64,000 nucleotides of DNA, from assembly GCA_028583605.1 (NCBI GenBank), contig CM053326.1, positions 19,425,036 to 19,489,035 of the forward strand. Reading direction: 5' to 3'. How positions within the stretch are numbered: position 1 is the first letter of the stretch; every line of letters starts with the position of its first letter. This DNA comes from Dastarcus helophoroides. Its lineage: Eukaryota > Arthropoda > Insecta > Coleoptera > Bothrideridae. Of this stretch, positions 49,339-60,300 are shown piece after piece. A model generated the notes under the pieces. That model ran no database searches, was not told where the DNA came from, and saw only the letters and a program-made list of their open reading frames with translations. A program made the position numbers and the translations under genes.

Positions 49339-50063
49339 ATGGCTGAACGTTACATTAAGTCTTTGTTCTGGCTCATTGTCTGTTCTGGGACTGGTTATGG
49401 ACTTTTAAAAGCGTGCACCCCTAGCGATAACGACATCAAAACTCTTAGTAAGGTAAAATAGTTTTTTATAACTCGATGTTAAATATTTATTAATTTTATT
49501 TAACACTTCTGCGGCCCAAAAATAAAATAGTTAAATATTTACTTGAGAAAAAATCAGAGATTATGTAGAGATGTAACTTAAAAATTTCTAAAGGAAGCCT
49601 TTGCAAAATTCCGTTTTGTTTAATAAAATATTTTTCTAATGCCCACAGTTTGTGGAATTGAGGGCACGATTATTAGCTAACATGAATGAGGCTTAAGTTG
49701 GCTGCACATACACACACTGAATCCCGATTAGGTTTTACGTTTCTTAGCATTCATTCTCCCCAAATCTAAATTTCTGATAGAAATCTAACCAAGATTCCAA
49801 GTGTATGGGTGCAGCCTTAAACTGCTTGAGAAACTAATTCATAGAAAAATCACTGAGTGACAACGTCATTTTGGCGGTAAAAATCATCTTGAAATCTTTG
49901 GTTAACTTTCTTACAGACTATTCGAGGAGCTGAGAAGTCCCCTTATGAAGTAACCAAGAAAAAGGAGCAGTTTATATCAGTTCTACAATCAGCCACGACC
50001 GAAGACAAACCATTTTATCGAATGAACAAGGAAGAAATTGATCGAGCCCTTGGAAAAAAGTAA
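49339..50063 (+). CDS. UQCC3-like cytochrome bc1 assembly factor
   Basis: Two exons, 49339-49452 and 49917-50063 (phase 0), 86 residues. A start of MAERYIKSLFWLIVCSGTGYGLL gives an N-terminal hydrophobic helix (about 7-24), followed by the KACTPSD kink and a long charged helix (KKKEQFISVLQSATTEDKPFYR). This layout resembles vertebrate UQCC3 (GVGYALL...TPGE...LLLATLQEA), an inner-membrane protein needed for complex III assembly and cytochrome b stability. The assignment is by pattern only. Its ATG lies in the exon that ends the CEBPZOS-like frame, three bases after that stop; its own stop is 38 bases before the TBCC ATG. The ATG context (tta-ATG-G) is acceptable. Confidence 0.65.
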
Positions 50064-50101
50064 TTTAAAAAAATTAAAAACTACGTTTATCTAAATAAAT
50101 C

Positions 50102-51082
50102 ATGAGTGTAAATGAAGATAAAATAGATATAATTATAAAAAGAGACCTGGAGAGGAGATTAGATGCTCAGAAACGTAAAAATGATAAGGATCAGTTGGGT
50201 GCCAAGAATGAAAAATTGGAGGTGTTTGAGCAAACTTTCATGGATAAGTATAATGATATTGAAATGAGAATAAAAAAGTGTGAATGTGTACCTAAATTGG
50301 AGCTTTCTGAAGCTTTTAATTCTATTTCTAAAGATACCTTAACACTACAAAAATACATAGCAGCATCTAATATTTTCTTAAGGACCTATGACGTTAAAAA
50401 ATTTAATAATCTGGTGCAAAATCTAACGAACAAATCCAAAGAATTGGAAGAGCGATTGCTACCAAAGAAACGATTTGCTTTTAAAAATAAAAACAAAAAT
50501 AGCAACGAAATTAAGCAAACTAATAAAAGTAGCGATGAAGTTGATTGCAATATCAGAAACGAATTTAGCTTTTTGGATGAAAACTTCTTTGGTTTTTTGG
50601 ATAAAAATGGTGAAGTCTTAGTAATGACAGATAATGAGATCTTAAGCAGGGACGTCCGAGCCCATAATTTGGAAAATTGTCAGGTTAAATTCCTGGGTGC
50701 CCCTTCGACATTACACCTCAGCTCACTAAAGAATTGCGAGGTGCTTTCAGGGCCAGTATCAACTTCAATTTTCGCAGAGAATTGCGAAAATTGCACATTT
50801 GTTATTGCCTGTCAACAACTGAGGTTGCATTCGTCCAACTCCATTAAAATTTACATTCACGTTACAAGCAGGGCAATTATGGAAGACTGCACCAAGATTT
50901 TAGTAGCACCTTATAATCTTAAGTATGAAGGAATTGAAAATCATTTTAGAAGTGCTGGATTAGATCCTTTGGTAAACCACTGGGATTCCTTTGATGATTT
51001 CAACTGGTTAAATATTGAACATCACTCCCCTAATTGGAATATTCTTCCCGAAGAAAGTAGAATTAAAGAGTTTAATGTGTAG
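50102..51082 (+). CDS. Tubulin-folding cofactor C (TBCC)
   Basis: Completes the tubulin heterodimer folding pathway with cofactors D and E by stimulating GTP hydrolysis on beta-tubulin. Single exon, 326 residues. The N-terminal half is helical and charged (residues about 5-120, the spectrin-like TBCC N domain). The C-terminal half from about 160 is the beta-helical C-CAP/TBCC domain, with ENCQVKFLGAPSTLHL, LKNCEVLSGPVSTSIFAENCENC and ACQQLRLH. The arginine of QQLR (residue 241) is the GAP arginine finger of the family. It is complete. The start is only 38 bases after the UQCC3-like stop, with an AATAAA (50094-50099) inside that gap, so it either shares the upstream mRNA or has a promoter within the neighbouring gene. 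Confidence 0.9.
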   Translation: MSVNEDKIDIIIKRDLERRLDAQKRKNDKDQLGAKNEKLEVFEQTFMDKYNDIEMRIKKCECVPKLELSEAFNSISKDTLTLQKYIAASNIFLRTYDVKKFNNLVQNLTNKSKELEERLLPKKRFAFKNKNKNSNEIKQTNKSSDEVDCNIRNEFSFLDENFFGFLDKNGEVLVMTDNEILSRDVRAHNLENCQVKFLGAPSTLHLSSLKNCEVLSGPVSTSIFAENCENCTFVIACQQLRLHSSNSIKIYIHVTSRAIMEDCTKILVAPYNLKYEGIENHFRSAGLDPLVNHWDSFDDFNWLNIEHHSPNWNILPEESRIKEFNV

Positions 51083-51391
51083 CTTATTATATTAATGTGA
51101 CTTTACTAAATATATTAATTCTTTGAAATAATTTTTGTTTACTCTGTACCCTATTAACAGTCAAAACAGTTGGGTTATCAATGCCCTATATTAAATGAAG
51201 ATAAATATTTAACTCTATTTCTGTTTGAGGCTATCTAGAGGTAACCATTCCTTAAATCTAAAAAATAATTCTTTGATCTGGATATATGTAAATTGCAACA
51301 GATGATGAAAAAGTCAAAAAAGAAGTAAAAACAAATGATAAAAGTTTTAAAATTTAATTTATTTTCAAAAATCCAAGAACTCGTTACATTA

Positions 51392-52053
51392 TTATGTTTT
51401 GGGCGCCCCATATGCGTCAGGCATTCGCTCAATTGTATATTTATGCTGGGCCACATACATTATTGGAACACCTGGTATTTTTCGTATTCTTCGTTTCAAA
51501 TCCTTATCGTTGGTAGCAACAATATAACACTTATGTTGTGTAACTCTTTGCACCAAACAATCGTCAGCATATGTCCCTTTATGCATACAGTGAATTCGCT
51601 CAAACCGAGGATCCTTAATAATTCTAAGAGCTACTTTGTATTTCTGCCCTAATTTTTCTAATTCTCCTAACACACAATCGGTAATATAGGGAATGCATTT
51701 AGCATACAGGCAGTCCATCATATTCTGAATTATATCCAATTTGTTCTTGATTGAAAAGTTGATGAAATTTGTGTCTATGAGAATGTGATATGGTGGTCCC
51801 AACTGAGTATTATATTGGAAGAATAAAGCTGAACTAGCCTGTGGGGCCTCATGGACTTTGATTGCGTGCGGGTCCTCAGGTTTCTTCTTGCGAGGGGGTG
51901 CTCTTTTATCCGCTTTTATACGCGGGTCGCTGGGACTTATCATCTTTTTCATTTGGGCGAATCGCTTCACAACGATTTTACGGGTTTTCCTTGCTTTACC
52001 CTAAAACATCAAATTAAAACTTTTAAACACATAAATAACACTAGACTCACCAT
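51392..52053 (-). CDS. Fcf1: FCF1/UTP24, PIN-domain pre-rRNA processing nuclease
   Basis: Nucleolar endonuclease of the small-subunit processome that cuts pre-rRNA at the 5' end of 18S and within ITS1. Two coding exons: the ATG alone at 52051-52053, followed at once by a GTGAGT donor, then 51392-52000, giving 203 residues. Joining gives [15 protein letters not shown], close to the conserved M-G-K-x-x-K-T-R-K start. The PIN domain begins [17 protein letters not shown] (catalytic Asp in DTN), with [12 protein letters not shown] (Glu), [11 protein letters not shown] (Asp pair) and [18 protein letters not shown] (Asp). Near full identity to animal FCF1 motifs. Convergent with TBCC, 309 bases between the stops. 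Confidence 0.95.
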
Positions 52054-52162
52054 TTTAATGTAGTTCTAGAGAAATTTCAGTGGAATTGTTACAAACTGAT
52101 TTTTGTTATTTGATATATTTTAGGTTATATGAGGCCATAAAACCACAAAACATATATAAAAC

Positions 52163-53606
52163 CATAGAGAAACTAAGAAAGAGTATCAACTACGTGCAAT
52201 TCTATGGATAGCCTACGCCCCTCGTGGTAAACGGAGCTATTGCCTAAAAACCAGAACACTGTAATACCAACAATACAGAAAACTGAATTATCGACAAAAT
52301 TTCCCACCTTTTTTCAATTATTTAATGTATCTGAGAATTTTAAATTTAACAAGAAGATTTTTATCACATCAGTAATTGGCATTAATTACGCAACTTTTGC
52401 GTAATTGTCATCATTTACTAAGTGGCAAAATATTCCTTTAGCCCTAATTAAAAAAAACCACAAGTTTAGTTCAGTACTTTAAGAAATTACAAATTACATT
52501 AAAATTTGTAATTTATGATGCACCGAGACACCATAAAATACAAATTTTAATGCAATATTTCAGATCAAAAGGCGCGTACTGACTTGAATGTGCATGCGTT
52601 GAGTCCAAGCGCATACACAAGCATATGCATGTGTACCAACTCAGAACATTTGTAGACATTTATTGCCCCGCACGCATGTGTGTTGTTTCACTCCTTTCCG
52701 GTCATTCGTGCATGTCTTCTCAAAAATAATAGTTATTTTTTGTTTTACATTATTTACCTACCGATTTAACTTATCGGCCATTTCATCCCAAGCATCTACC
52801 TTTTTATTTTTAGAGGAATGGAAGGAATGTTTTTCATCCCCCAAAATGGGATGTTGATCGTACAAATCAATTAATTGTAAGCATTCTTCATTAGACTACT
52901 CCATTCTGTCTTTATTGAAATCGTTATTTGTCAAAAACTCTTCACAGTAAGGAACACTGTTCATTCTGGTGCATGCGTTAGACTACTGTAGATTTGCAGA
53001 TTAACAAAAATCCGTCCATACTGAGCACACATGCACGATATATTTCTTTTGAGAGGAGCCAGAGACCGACAGCCGTCGGCTCAGGCCATGCGCGTTCGCG
53101 GTCGCTCGCGAGAAGTCAAACATGCTCCGAGTCATTGTTAATGGCACGTCCACATTTGAATGCGAATGTGCATTTGCTTCGACTCAGCGCATGCACATTC
53201 AAATCAGTACGCACCTTAATATCAGAATAATTTATATTTCCACGTAGAAGGGTTAAAATGAGAAAAATATATGTTCCCAGAGTTTTTATTTACAAAATAT
53301 AAACAATAATAAAGTAATTTTGAAGTAGGTTCCTTTTTTAGAAAGTCAACAAAATAAAAATTAATTGTTGCGTTATTAATGCCAATTACTGATGTGGTAA
53401 AAATCTTCCTTTTCAAATTTAAAATCTTATGTGTATTAAATATTTGAAAAAAGGTGGGAAATTTTGTCGATAATACAGTTTTCTGTATTTTTGGTATTAC
53501 AGTGTTCTGTTATTAAAGCAACAGTCCTGTTAACCACGAGGGGCGTACGCTATCCATAGAATTGCACGTAGTTCATACTCTTTCCTAGTTTCTCTATCAT
53601 GTTAGT
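52163..53606. mobile_element. Long inverted-repeat element (~240-bp arms), non-coding
   Basis: Left arm 52163-52402 and right arm 53367-53606 are inverted copies with several exact blocks (CTACGTGCAATTCTATGGATAGC, CGACAAAATTTCCCACCTTTTTT, CACATCAGTAATTGGCAT-like). The loop carries a second inverted-repeat element. No transposase is seen; the outer ends (CATAGAGAAACTA / TAGTTTCTCTATC) lack a target duplication I can recognise. It lies between FCF1 and the long right-hand gene. Confidence 0.75.
52567..53220. mobile_element. Nested inverted-repeat element
   Basis: The ends AGGCGCGTACTGACTTGAATGTGCATGCG (from about 52569) and its inverse CGCATGCACATTCAAATCAGTACGCACCTT (to about 53218) are imperfect inverted repeats. 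The interior has GC-richer words (GCATACACAAGCATATGCATG; GTCGGCTCAGGCCATGCGCGTTCGCGGTCGCTCGCG) unlike the flanks. It is inserted between the arms of the 52163-53606 element. Confidence 0.65.
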
Positions 53607-54348
53607 TGATCACATCTCGGATCAGTGATACCAATCGTGGAGCTGATTCAGCCTCAGTACACTGTCATCCAGCTAATTTAAAATTTTAAATTGTTTTCGT
53701 TATTAATCGTAATGCGAACCATACACGGTTATTTGCGCGCACGTTCAGAGAAATGAGCAAACAAAATTGCAAATTTTATTTTAACAGTGAGTTAATCAGA
53801 GATCGTATTGATTTATTTTTCTGCACGTCTCCTTTTCATACAATTGAAAAAACTTTGCCACTTTTCATTGTTTGGAATTGTCGCCATCGCTATATCGTTA
53901 TTACACAGTGTTATACGTGTAAATTCTACCAGACAATTTAAAACGATATTAACCTTGACACAAACTACCCTTATTTGATGAAATATTTTCAAACATCGTC
54001 ACACACGTGCAAATTTTCAGACTGGTAAAAAGGACTCGCCCATACAAAACTAAGAACTTTTTATTTGATCAAATGTGTCTGCAAACATTAAAACTTGTAT
54101 GCAAATAATACCACACATACTCAAATATTACTTATTTGCAGATAATTTGACCGTGTATTGTTCGGATAGCACCAAGTGCTATGGTGGCAACACTGCCCTT
54201 CAATTTACTATTGGTCGCCCTGGCGTTTCAGCAACGGCTTCTGCGATTGCGTTTCTGTTGGCTTCTATAGTTAAATAATAAACAAAATGCCGACTTAATC
54301 GGCGTTAAATTAAGGTAATATAAAACTTGCGGCTAAAGATAAGTGTAA

Positions 54349-57300
54349 ATGGTGACCATGGACGATGACAAAATACAATCGGGGGATGGGTTAACCTCTA
54401 CAATGGGCAATATCCTGTCGGGTCAAAACCCTTCAAACAAGGACGATAAAAACGACGCTTCCGATTCTACCCCAACTTCGTCCACAGATGCGAATACTTT
54501 TGTAGCTAAATCTTCCATTGGTAGTTTTTGGTTGAATTTTATGTGAAATTTGTTGCCAAGATGGTTTTTTTTAGTGTCAGATGATCCAATTAGTAGCACC
54601 TCATCAGACACAGAGCCCAAGGGTAGACTTCCAATCAAAGAACAGACTGAATCTATGGAGAAAAAAAATGTAGACGTCGAAAAGTCTTTGCTCATGGGTG
54701 ATGTGGATATACTAGATATGAGTTTGACAGATGTGGATGTGTCTGCTGAAAAGATTCCTGAAGATGTCGAAGACATTGTGCAGGATTTGGAGAACTTGTT
54801 AGGGGAGCCAACTACCTACACTCTTCAGAAACACAGGGAGTCTTTGAGCCAGAATTATAAAAGTGACATAGAACACAATTTAGAAGCAGTATTATCAACA
54901 TATCAATCAGGTAGCAGTTGATGTTCATTTTTTTTATTTTATCAGGGAAATTTTTTACACCACAGGTTGAAAGTTGGTGTCATTTTTTACCTTGTGTATT
55001 CAGCTAAGTTTTATTGCATATTGGTATTAAAATTTCTTTAATTACATCCTAATTTTAATTAGATATTACATATATTTGTTTACATTTGAATGTATGGGTA
55101 TGAGAGTTTATAATTGAAGCCTACCTTAAAATTCCATTTAACTATTTTTGGCTACGTGCTTCACCTGTCATATATTTTCACACAATAGGAAAAAGGGTAA
55201 ATTATTGGTTTATTAGTGATTGCTCTTGTCTTACCTCCAAGTATTTTAAGTATGGAAAGTTTTTTAAAAAATTGGTGAAATAAAAAATAAAAGAAATTAT
55301 GTATGTATATTTTCAAAAAGTCTAATGTTCTATGGCTCTGGGAAATTAATAAACACAATTTGACAGCTCTATATCTTCTGCAATAATCTCCTTCTTCTTC
55401 TTTCATTTCTTGTTTGCTGTTAACCAGAATGGCAGCGGAAATTTTTTTTGAGAGATATCTTAACGAATTTTTTACAGTTCATACCTTATTGAAGTGAAAC
55501 TATAAAAAACAGATAAAATGAAATATTTTCAAATAAGCAAATGTTCTGCGCTTACATTAAAAAAATCCTTTTTTTTTCAAAATTGGGATTTCTTTCTAAA
55601 ATTTTTGGCTTCTGATACCTTTTTGTAATAAACTTTGAATTTGTAGCCAAATGTTTGTTTTTTTCTGGAGTTTATTGGAATTTGTAAGATAATCTAAAAA
55701 TTTCTTTGTTTTTTCTCGAAATCTAAATTTCTGTCTCAAAATTCTAAATCTAAATCTGAAATTATTTTTTTTTAAGTGCGTCACTTTAATGTCAAGGTTG
55801 AAAAAATGTGTTTTTAAATAAAACTCTAAAAACAATAAATTTTTTCCTTGTCACAAAATTTCATATTTAAATTTTTAGCTTTTACTATTGTTCTCAATTT
55901 TATTATTTTTATTATGAAAATGTTTGTACTTTCAGTTGTTAATTTATTATTAATTTTTTAATTTTGTCCTGAAACTCAAACAAGAATTGTACCTTTTTAT
56001 AAATTTTGGGCTTAAATTTCAAACTTTTTTATACATTTCGACTTTTTTTCTATAGAACTTTTTACCCAATTTGTTATATGAGTGCATAAAAATATTCCTT
56101 TTGAAATCAGAAATAATAAATCAATTTATTAACTTTTTTATCTCAACAGAACAAGCGCCAGCTTCAGAGGCAGCAGTTCAGAAGTCAGTCGAGCAGACTG
56201 ACCTCCCAAAATCCAACATTTCAAACAACATATCTGTCCCTCAAACAGATTCGAAGCTCGAGACTCCGATGGAACTTAAAAATGACCTAACAGATTCGGA
56301 ATCCAACCATTTGACCGTCTCGGAATCTAACAGTTTGACAGTCTCAGAATCCAAAAATTTGATGGCATCGGAATCCAAAGATTTGATAGCCTCAGAATCT
56401 AAAAATCTGACAGTGTCGGAATCCAAAGATGTGACAGTCTCTGAAACCAAAAATGAAAACGTCCAAGAGGTGGACAAAGATAAACAAAAGCAAGTGAATA
56501 AAATGGAGGGACCAGATACAAAAGATCTTGCAGATTTAGCCGTTGAAACAAAAAGTGAACTAACGGAGTTAGAAAGCATCAAAGGATTGGAAACTGGTGG
56601 GGTAGTTCACCCACTTAAATCTGATTTGGGTGAAGCACCTCCCACTGATAATAAACCGGAAACTATCGCGGCAGGCACTCAGGAACAATTAGAAGAAACT
56701 GCAGCAGCCTCCCCTAAAGTGGTCCAAGATGCTACAGAATCAGCATCAATTAAAAAACTGGACTCCACACAACTTGAGCCTCAAGGGGGTTCTAAAGCCA
56801 AATTGGTGGAAAAATCACAGCTTCCATTAAACCCTCTTTCAGAAATAGAGGCTTCTCTGATACTTCCCTCTAATGGACAAGAAGAAAATAGTTGTGTAGA
56901 AGCAGTTGAGACATTACATGACAATTCCGCTAAAGATGGCGCTGGTGAAACACCTGTTGATATGTCCAAAGAATCGGATGAAACTATAGAAGCTGGAGTG
57001 GTTAAAAGTGACCTTTTAGAGACAAAAGCTACAGTTTTAAATGTTTGTCATAGCGAAGTTTGTCCTAAAATTGAGAAAGTAGTAAGACAGATAGGAGACA
57101 AAGAGAATGAAGCTGCAGAGGTGATTCTTATTGGTGCTGAAGCATCGAATGTCTCAGAAGTAATTACAACTGAAGAAACTTCTGTTGTTGTTGAAACGGA
57201 ATTTCTTCAATCAGATGATATAGATCCATCGAAGGCGATCGATGAGTTATTGGTTTCAGTTTCTCAAGATGTTGAAAATATCGTAGACATCACTGAAGAA

Positions 57301-60300
57301 TTGATAAAAGACGCTTTGCCTCCAGAATCTCCTGCTTCCGTTCTTATTGCAAAAGCTGGTGATAACATTGACATCATAGAGAATGTTGATTCTGCTAAAA
57401 GTGGTGAATTTTTTAAAACTGAAGCATTAACGAGCTTAAACGATATGACTGGCTTGGAACCATCCCCAGTGAGTATTCAGGAGGCAAATTCTATAACAGA
57501 TGCGTTATTAAGTCAATCAGGTGACAAGATGTCGGTAAATTTTGCAGCAGATATTACGCCCACAGCAACAAATAGTTCGCCAAAGGTTCGCAAAAAGGTT
57601 GCCCCAGATATGCCCCTTTTTGATGAGGCATCACCAGAAGCAGCTGCAACTGAAACTACTACTCGTCAAGAGGCAGCTGCTGTGGACGCCAAAATAGAAG
57701 CGTCTGACGATGCATCAGTAGCAGTTAATGAGACACTTAGTGCGGTAAAAGCGGAAGAAAAGGCAGTTGAAGCTGCTGAAGAGGCCAAACCTGTTGAACC
57801 AATAGCGGAAAAAGATCCCAAGAAGATTGAAGAGAAAGTAGCGTCGGAAAACGCTATAATTGCAGAAGAAAGTAAGACTCGTGTCACACCCACAAATCAG
57901 CAGCAGCTTGAGATGAAACCACCGCTGGGTCCCGAGGCGAAGTCTTCGTTCTGCGAGGCAAAACCTCAGTTGCCTCAGGTACAACTTCAGTTTTCTAAGG
58001 AGAACCTTAAGCAGGCTGAAGAAAAAATTGAGAACTATAAGAAAAAACCCGAGCAATCTGAGGAGAAAATTGAGGAGTCTAAGAAGAAACTTGATGAGTC
58101 TAAAAAAAAAGTTGAGCAGTTTGACGAGAAACGTCGTCAGCCTGAGGAGAAACTTAAGCAGCTTGATGGAAAATTTCAGCAGTCTGAGAAAAAACTTGAA
58201 AAACCTGAGGAGGAAAAACTTCAGCAATCAGAGACAAAAGCTCAAGAGGTACCCGCGGAAAAACCCGAGTTATGTGAAGCGGAAACTAAACAGATGCTGG
58301 AGACGAAACCTCAGCAAATACATAGGGGGAAACCAGAGCAGGTGTCCGAGATGGAACCGCAGCAGACATCTGAATCGCAGCAGATGGTCGAGGCAACACC
58401 TCAGACGTCTGAGGCGCAATTACAGCAAATGCTCGAATCGACAGCCCAGCTAATATCTGAGACGAAATCTGCAAAGCTCGAGTACAAACCTCGCCAGCAG
58501 ATTGAAGTAAAATCCCAGCAAAACCTCGAGTCTAATCCTCAAGAGATTCCTGAGGCGAAATCTGAAAAGAATCTGGAGGGTAAACTTCACGAGAAACTTG
58601 AGTCGAAGATGCCTGAGGTGACACCTCGAAAGACTCTTGAGAGTAAATCCCAGCAAAAACCGGAGGCGAAAACTCAGCAGACGCCTGAAGCGAAACCCCA
58701 GCTGACGCCTGAAGCGAAACCACAGCAAAACCCAGAAGCGGATCCTCATCAAAAGCCCGAGGCGAAAGCTCAGCAAAAACCGGGGGCGAAACCTCATCAA
58801 ATGCCCAAAACAGAACCACTGCAAAAGCCCGAGGCGGAACCTCAGCAAAAGTCTGAGGCGGAACCGGAGCAAAAGTCTGAGGCTGAACCGCAGCAAAAGC
58901 CTGAGGCGGTTTCTCAACAAAAGGCTGAGGCGGAACCGTATCAAAAACCAGAGGCGAAACTCCAGCAACAATCTGAGGCGGAGCCTCAGCAAAAACCCGA
59001 GAGTAAATCTGTGCAAAAATCTAAACCGACACCAAAGCAAAATGTTGAGTTGAAATCTCACCAGGTGCCTGAGTCTATCCCACAGCAGATATCAGAATTA
59101 AAACATCAGCAGACTTCAGAGTCAAAGTTAAAAATTGTGGAAGAATTTCCAGATTTAGTAGATGTAAAAATTCCTAACGAAGCAATAATAAATGAAACTG
59201 TTAAAGAAAATAAATCAGAAAATTTAGACGATCTAGTTTCATCACCACCTGCAGTATCGATACTAACACCGAAGGCTTCACTTGAAGTAAATGAGGCCAA
59301 ACTTTCACCCGAAATAGAAATTACGAAATCTGTAGAAGTGCCGTCAACACCGGAACCGGAATCGCTGTTAGAGAAACAACTCAAGTCGTCAGTTAAAGAG
59401 CTAGAAACAAATACACTAAAAGTTAAACCAGCTGCATCTTCAGTTCCCAAGTTATTATTGGAAAATTCTTCAGAAGCAGCGCAGGGACAATTCGACATTA
59501 GTGAAAAAGTAGCGGCGGTGGAAGTTTTGCCTGAAAAGTTAGCCGAAAGTGTAACGAATAGAAAACGACCTCATTTACCAGCAGAAGATGATCTGGATAA
59601 AGTTAAACAGTCGCGACTGTCGATAGAAAAAGATGCGACCGAAGTTAAACCGTCTGAAGTGCTATCAGTAGAGAAAGATATGGAAGAACTTCAAAAAACT
59701 CGACGGTTAGTAGAAAAAGATCGACAATCAATAGAAAAAGACGCGGAAAAACTTAAACAGTCTAAATCGGTAGAGAAGGACGAAGGTAGAAGATCTCGAC
59801 GATTAGTTGGAAAAGTTATACACTCTGGACAGTTGATAGAAAAAGCTGAACAGCTTGATGTGTCTTCAGTGGACAAAGATAGGGAAAAAGATAAAAGATC
59901 TCAACGATCAGCGGAAAACTCTCCGAAAACGATAGAAAAAGGTGAACAAGCTGCACTGTCCGTCGTGGAGAAAGAAGCGGGAAAAGATAAAAGTTGTCTA
60001 CAATCGTCAGTCTTGCCTGGCAGTAAAAAAACTTCAAAAGAACAAGATGCGGAAAAAAGCAAACAATCTAGGCTGCTAGTTGAAAAAATTGCGGGAAATG
60101 TCAACCAATCTCAACTGCTACCAGAAAAAGAGAAAATACCCAAAAAAGACATTGAGGTATCTCTAGAACAATCTGAACTTCCACAGGAAGAAACACCTGA
60201 ATTACCAAAGGTGGAAACTTCTGAATTACTGCAGAAAGAAACATTTGAATTACCAAAGGAAGAATCCTCACTAATTGAAGGTGGATCGCAGACCAACCTT

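Noticed and set aside
58450..59061. 203-codon open frame on the minus strand, Leu/Arg/Phe-rich
   Set aside because: It mirrors the PQQKPEAE coding repeat on the plus strand; codon bias of the repeat keeps the opposite strand open.
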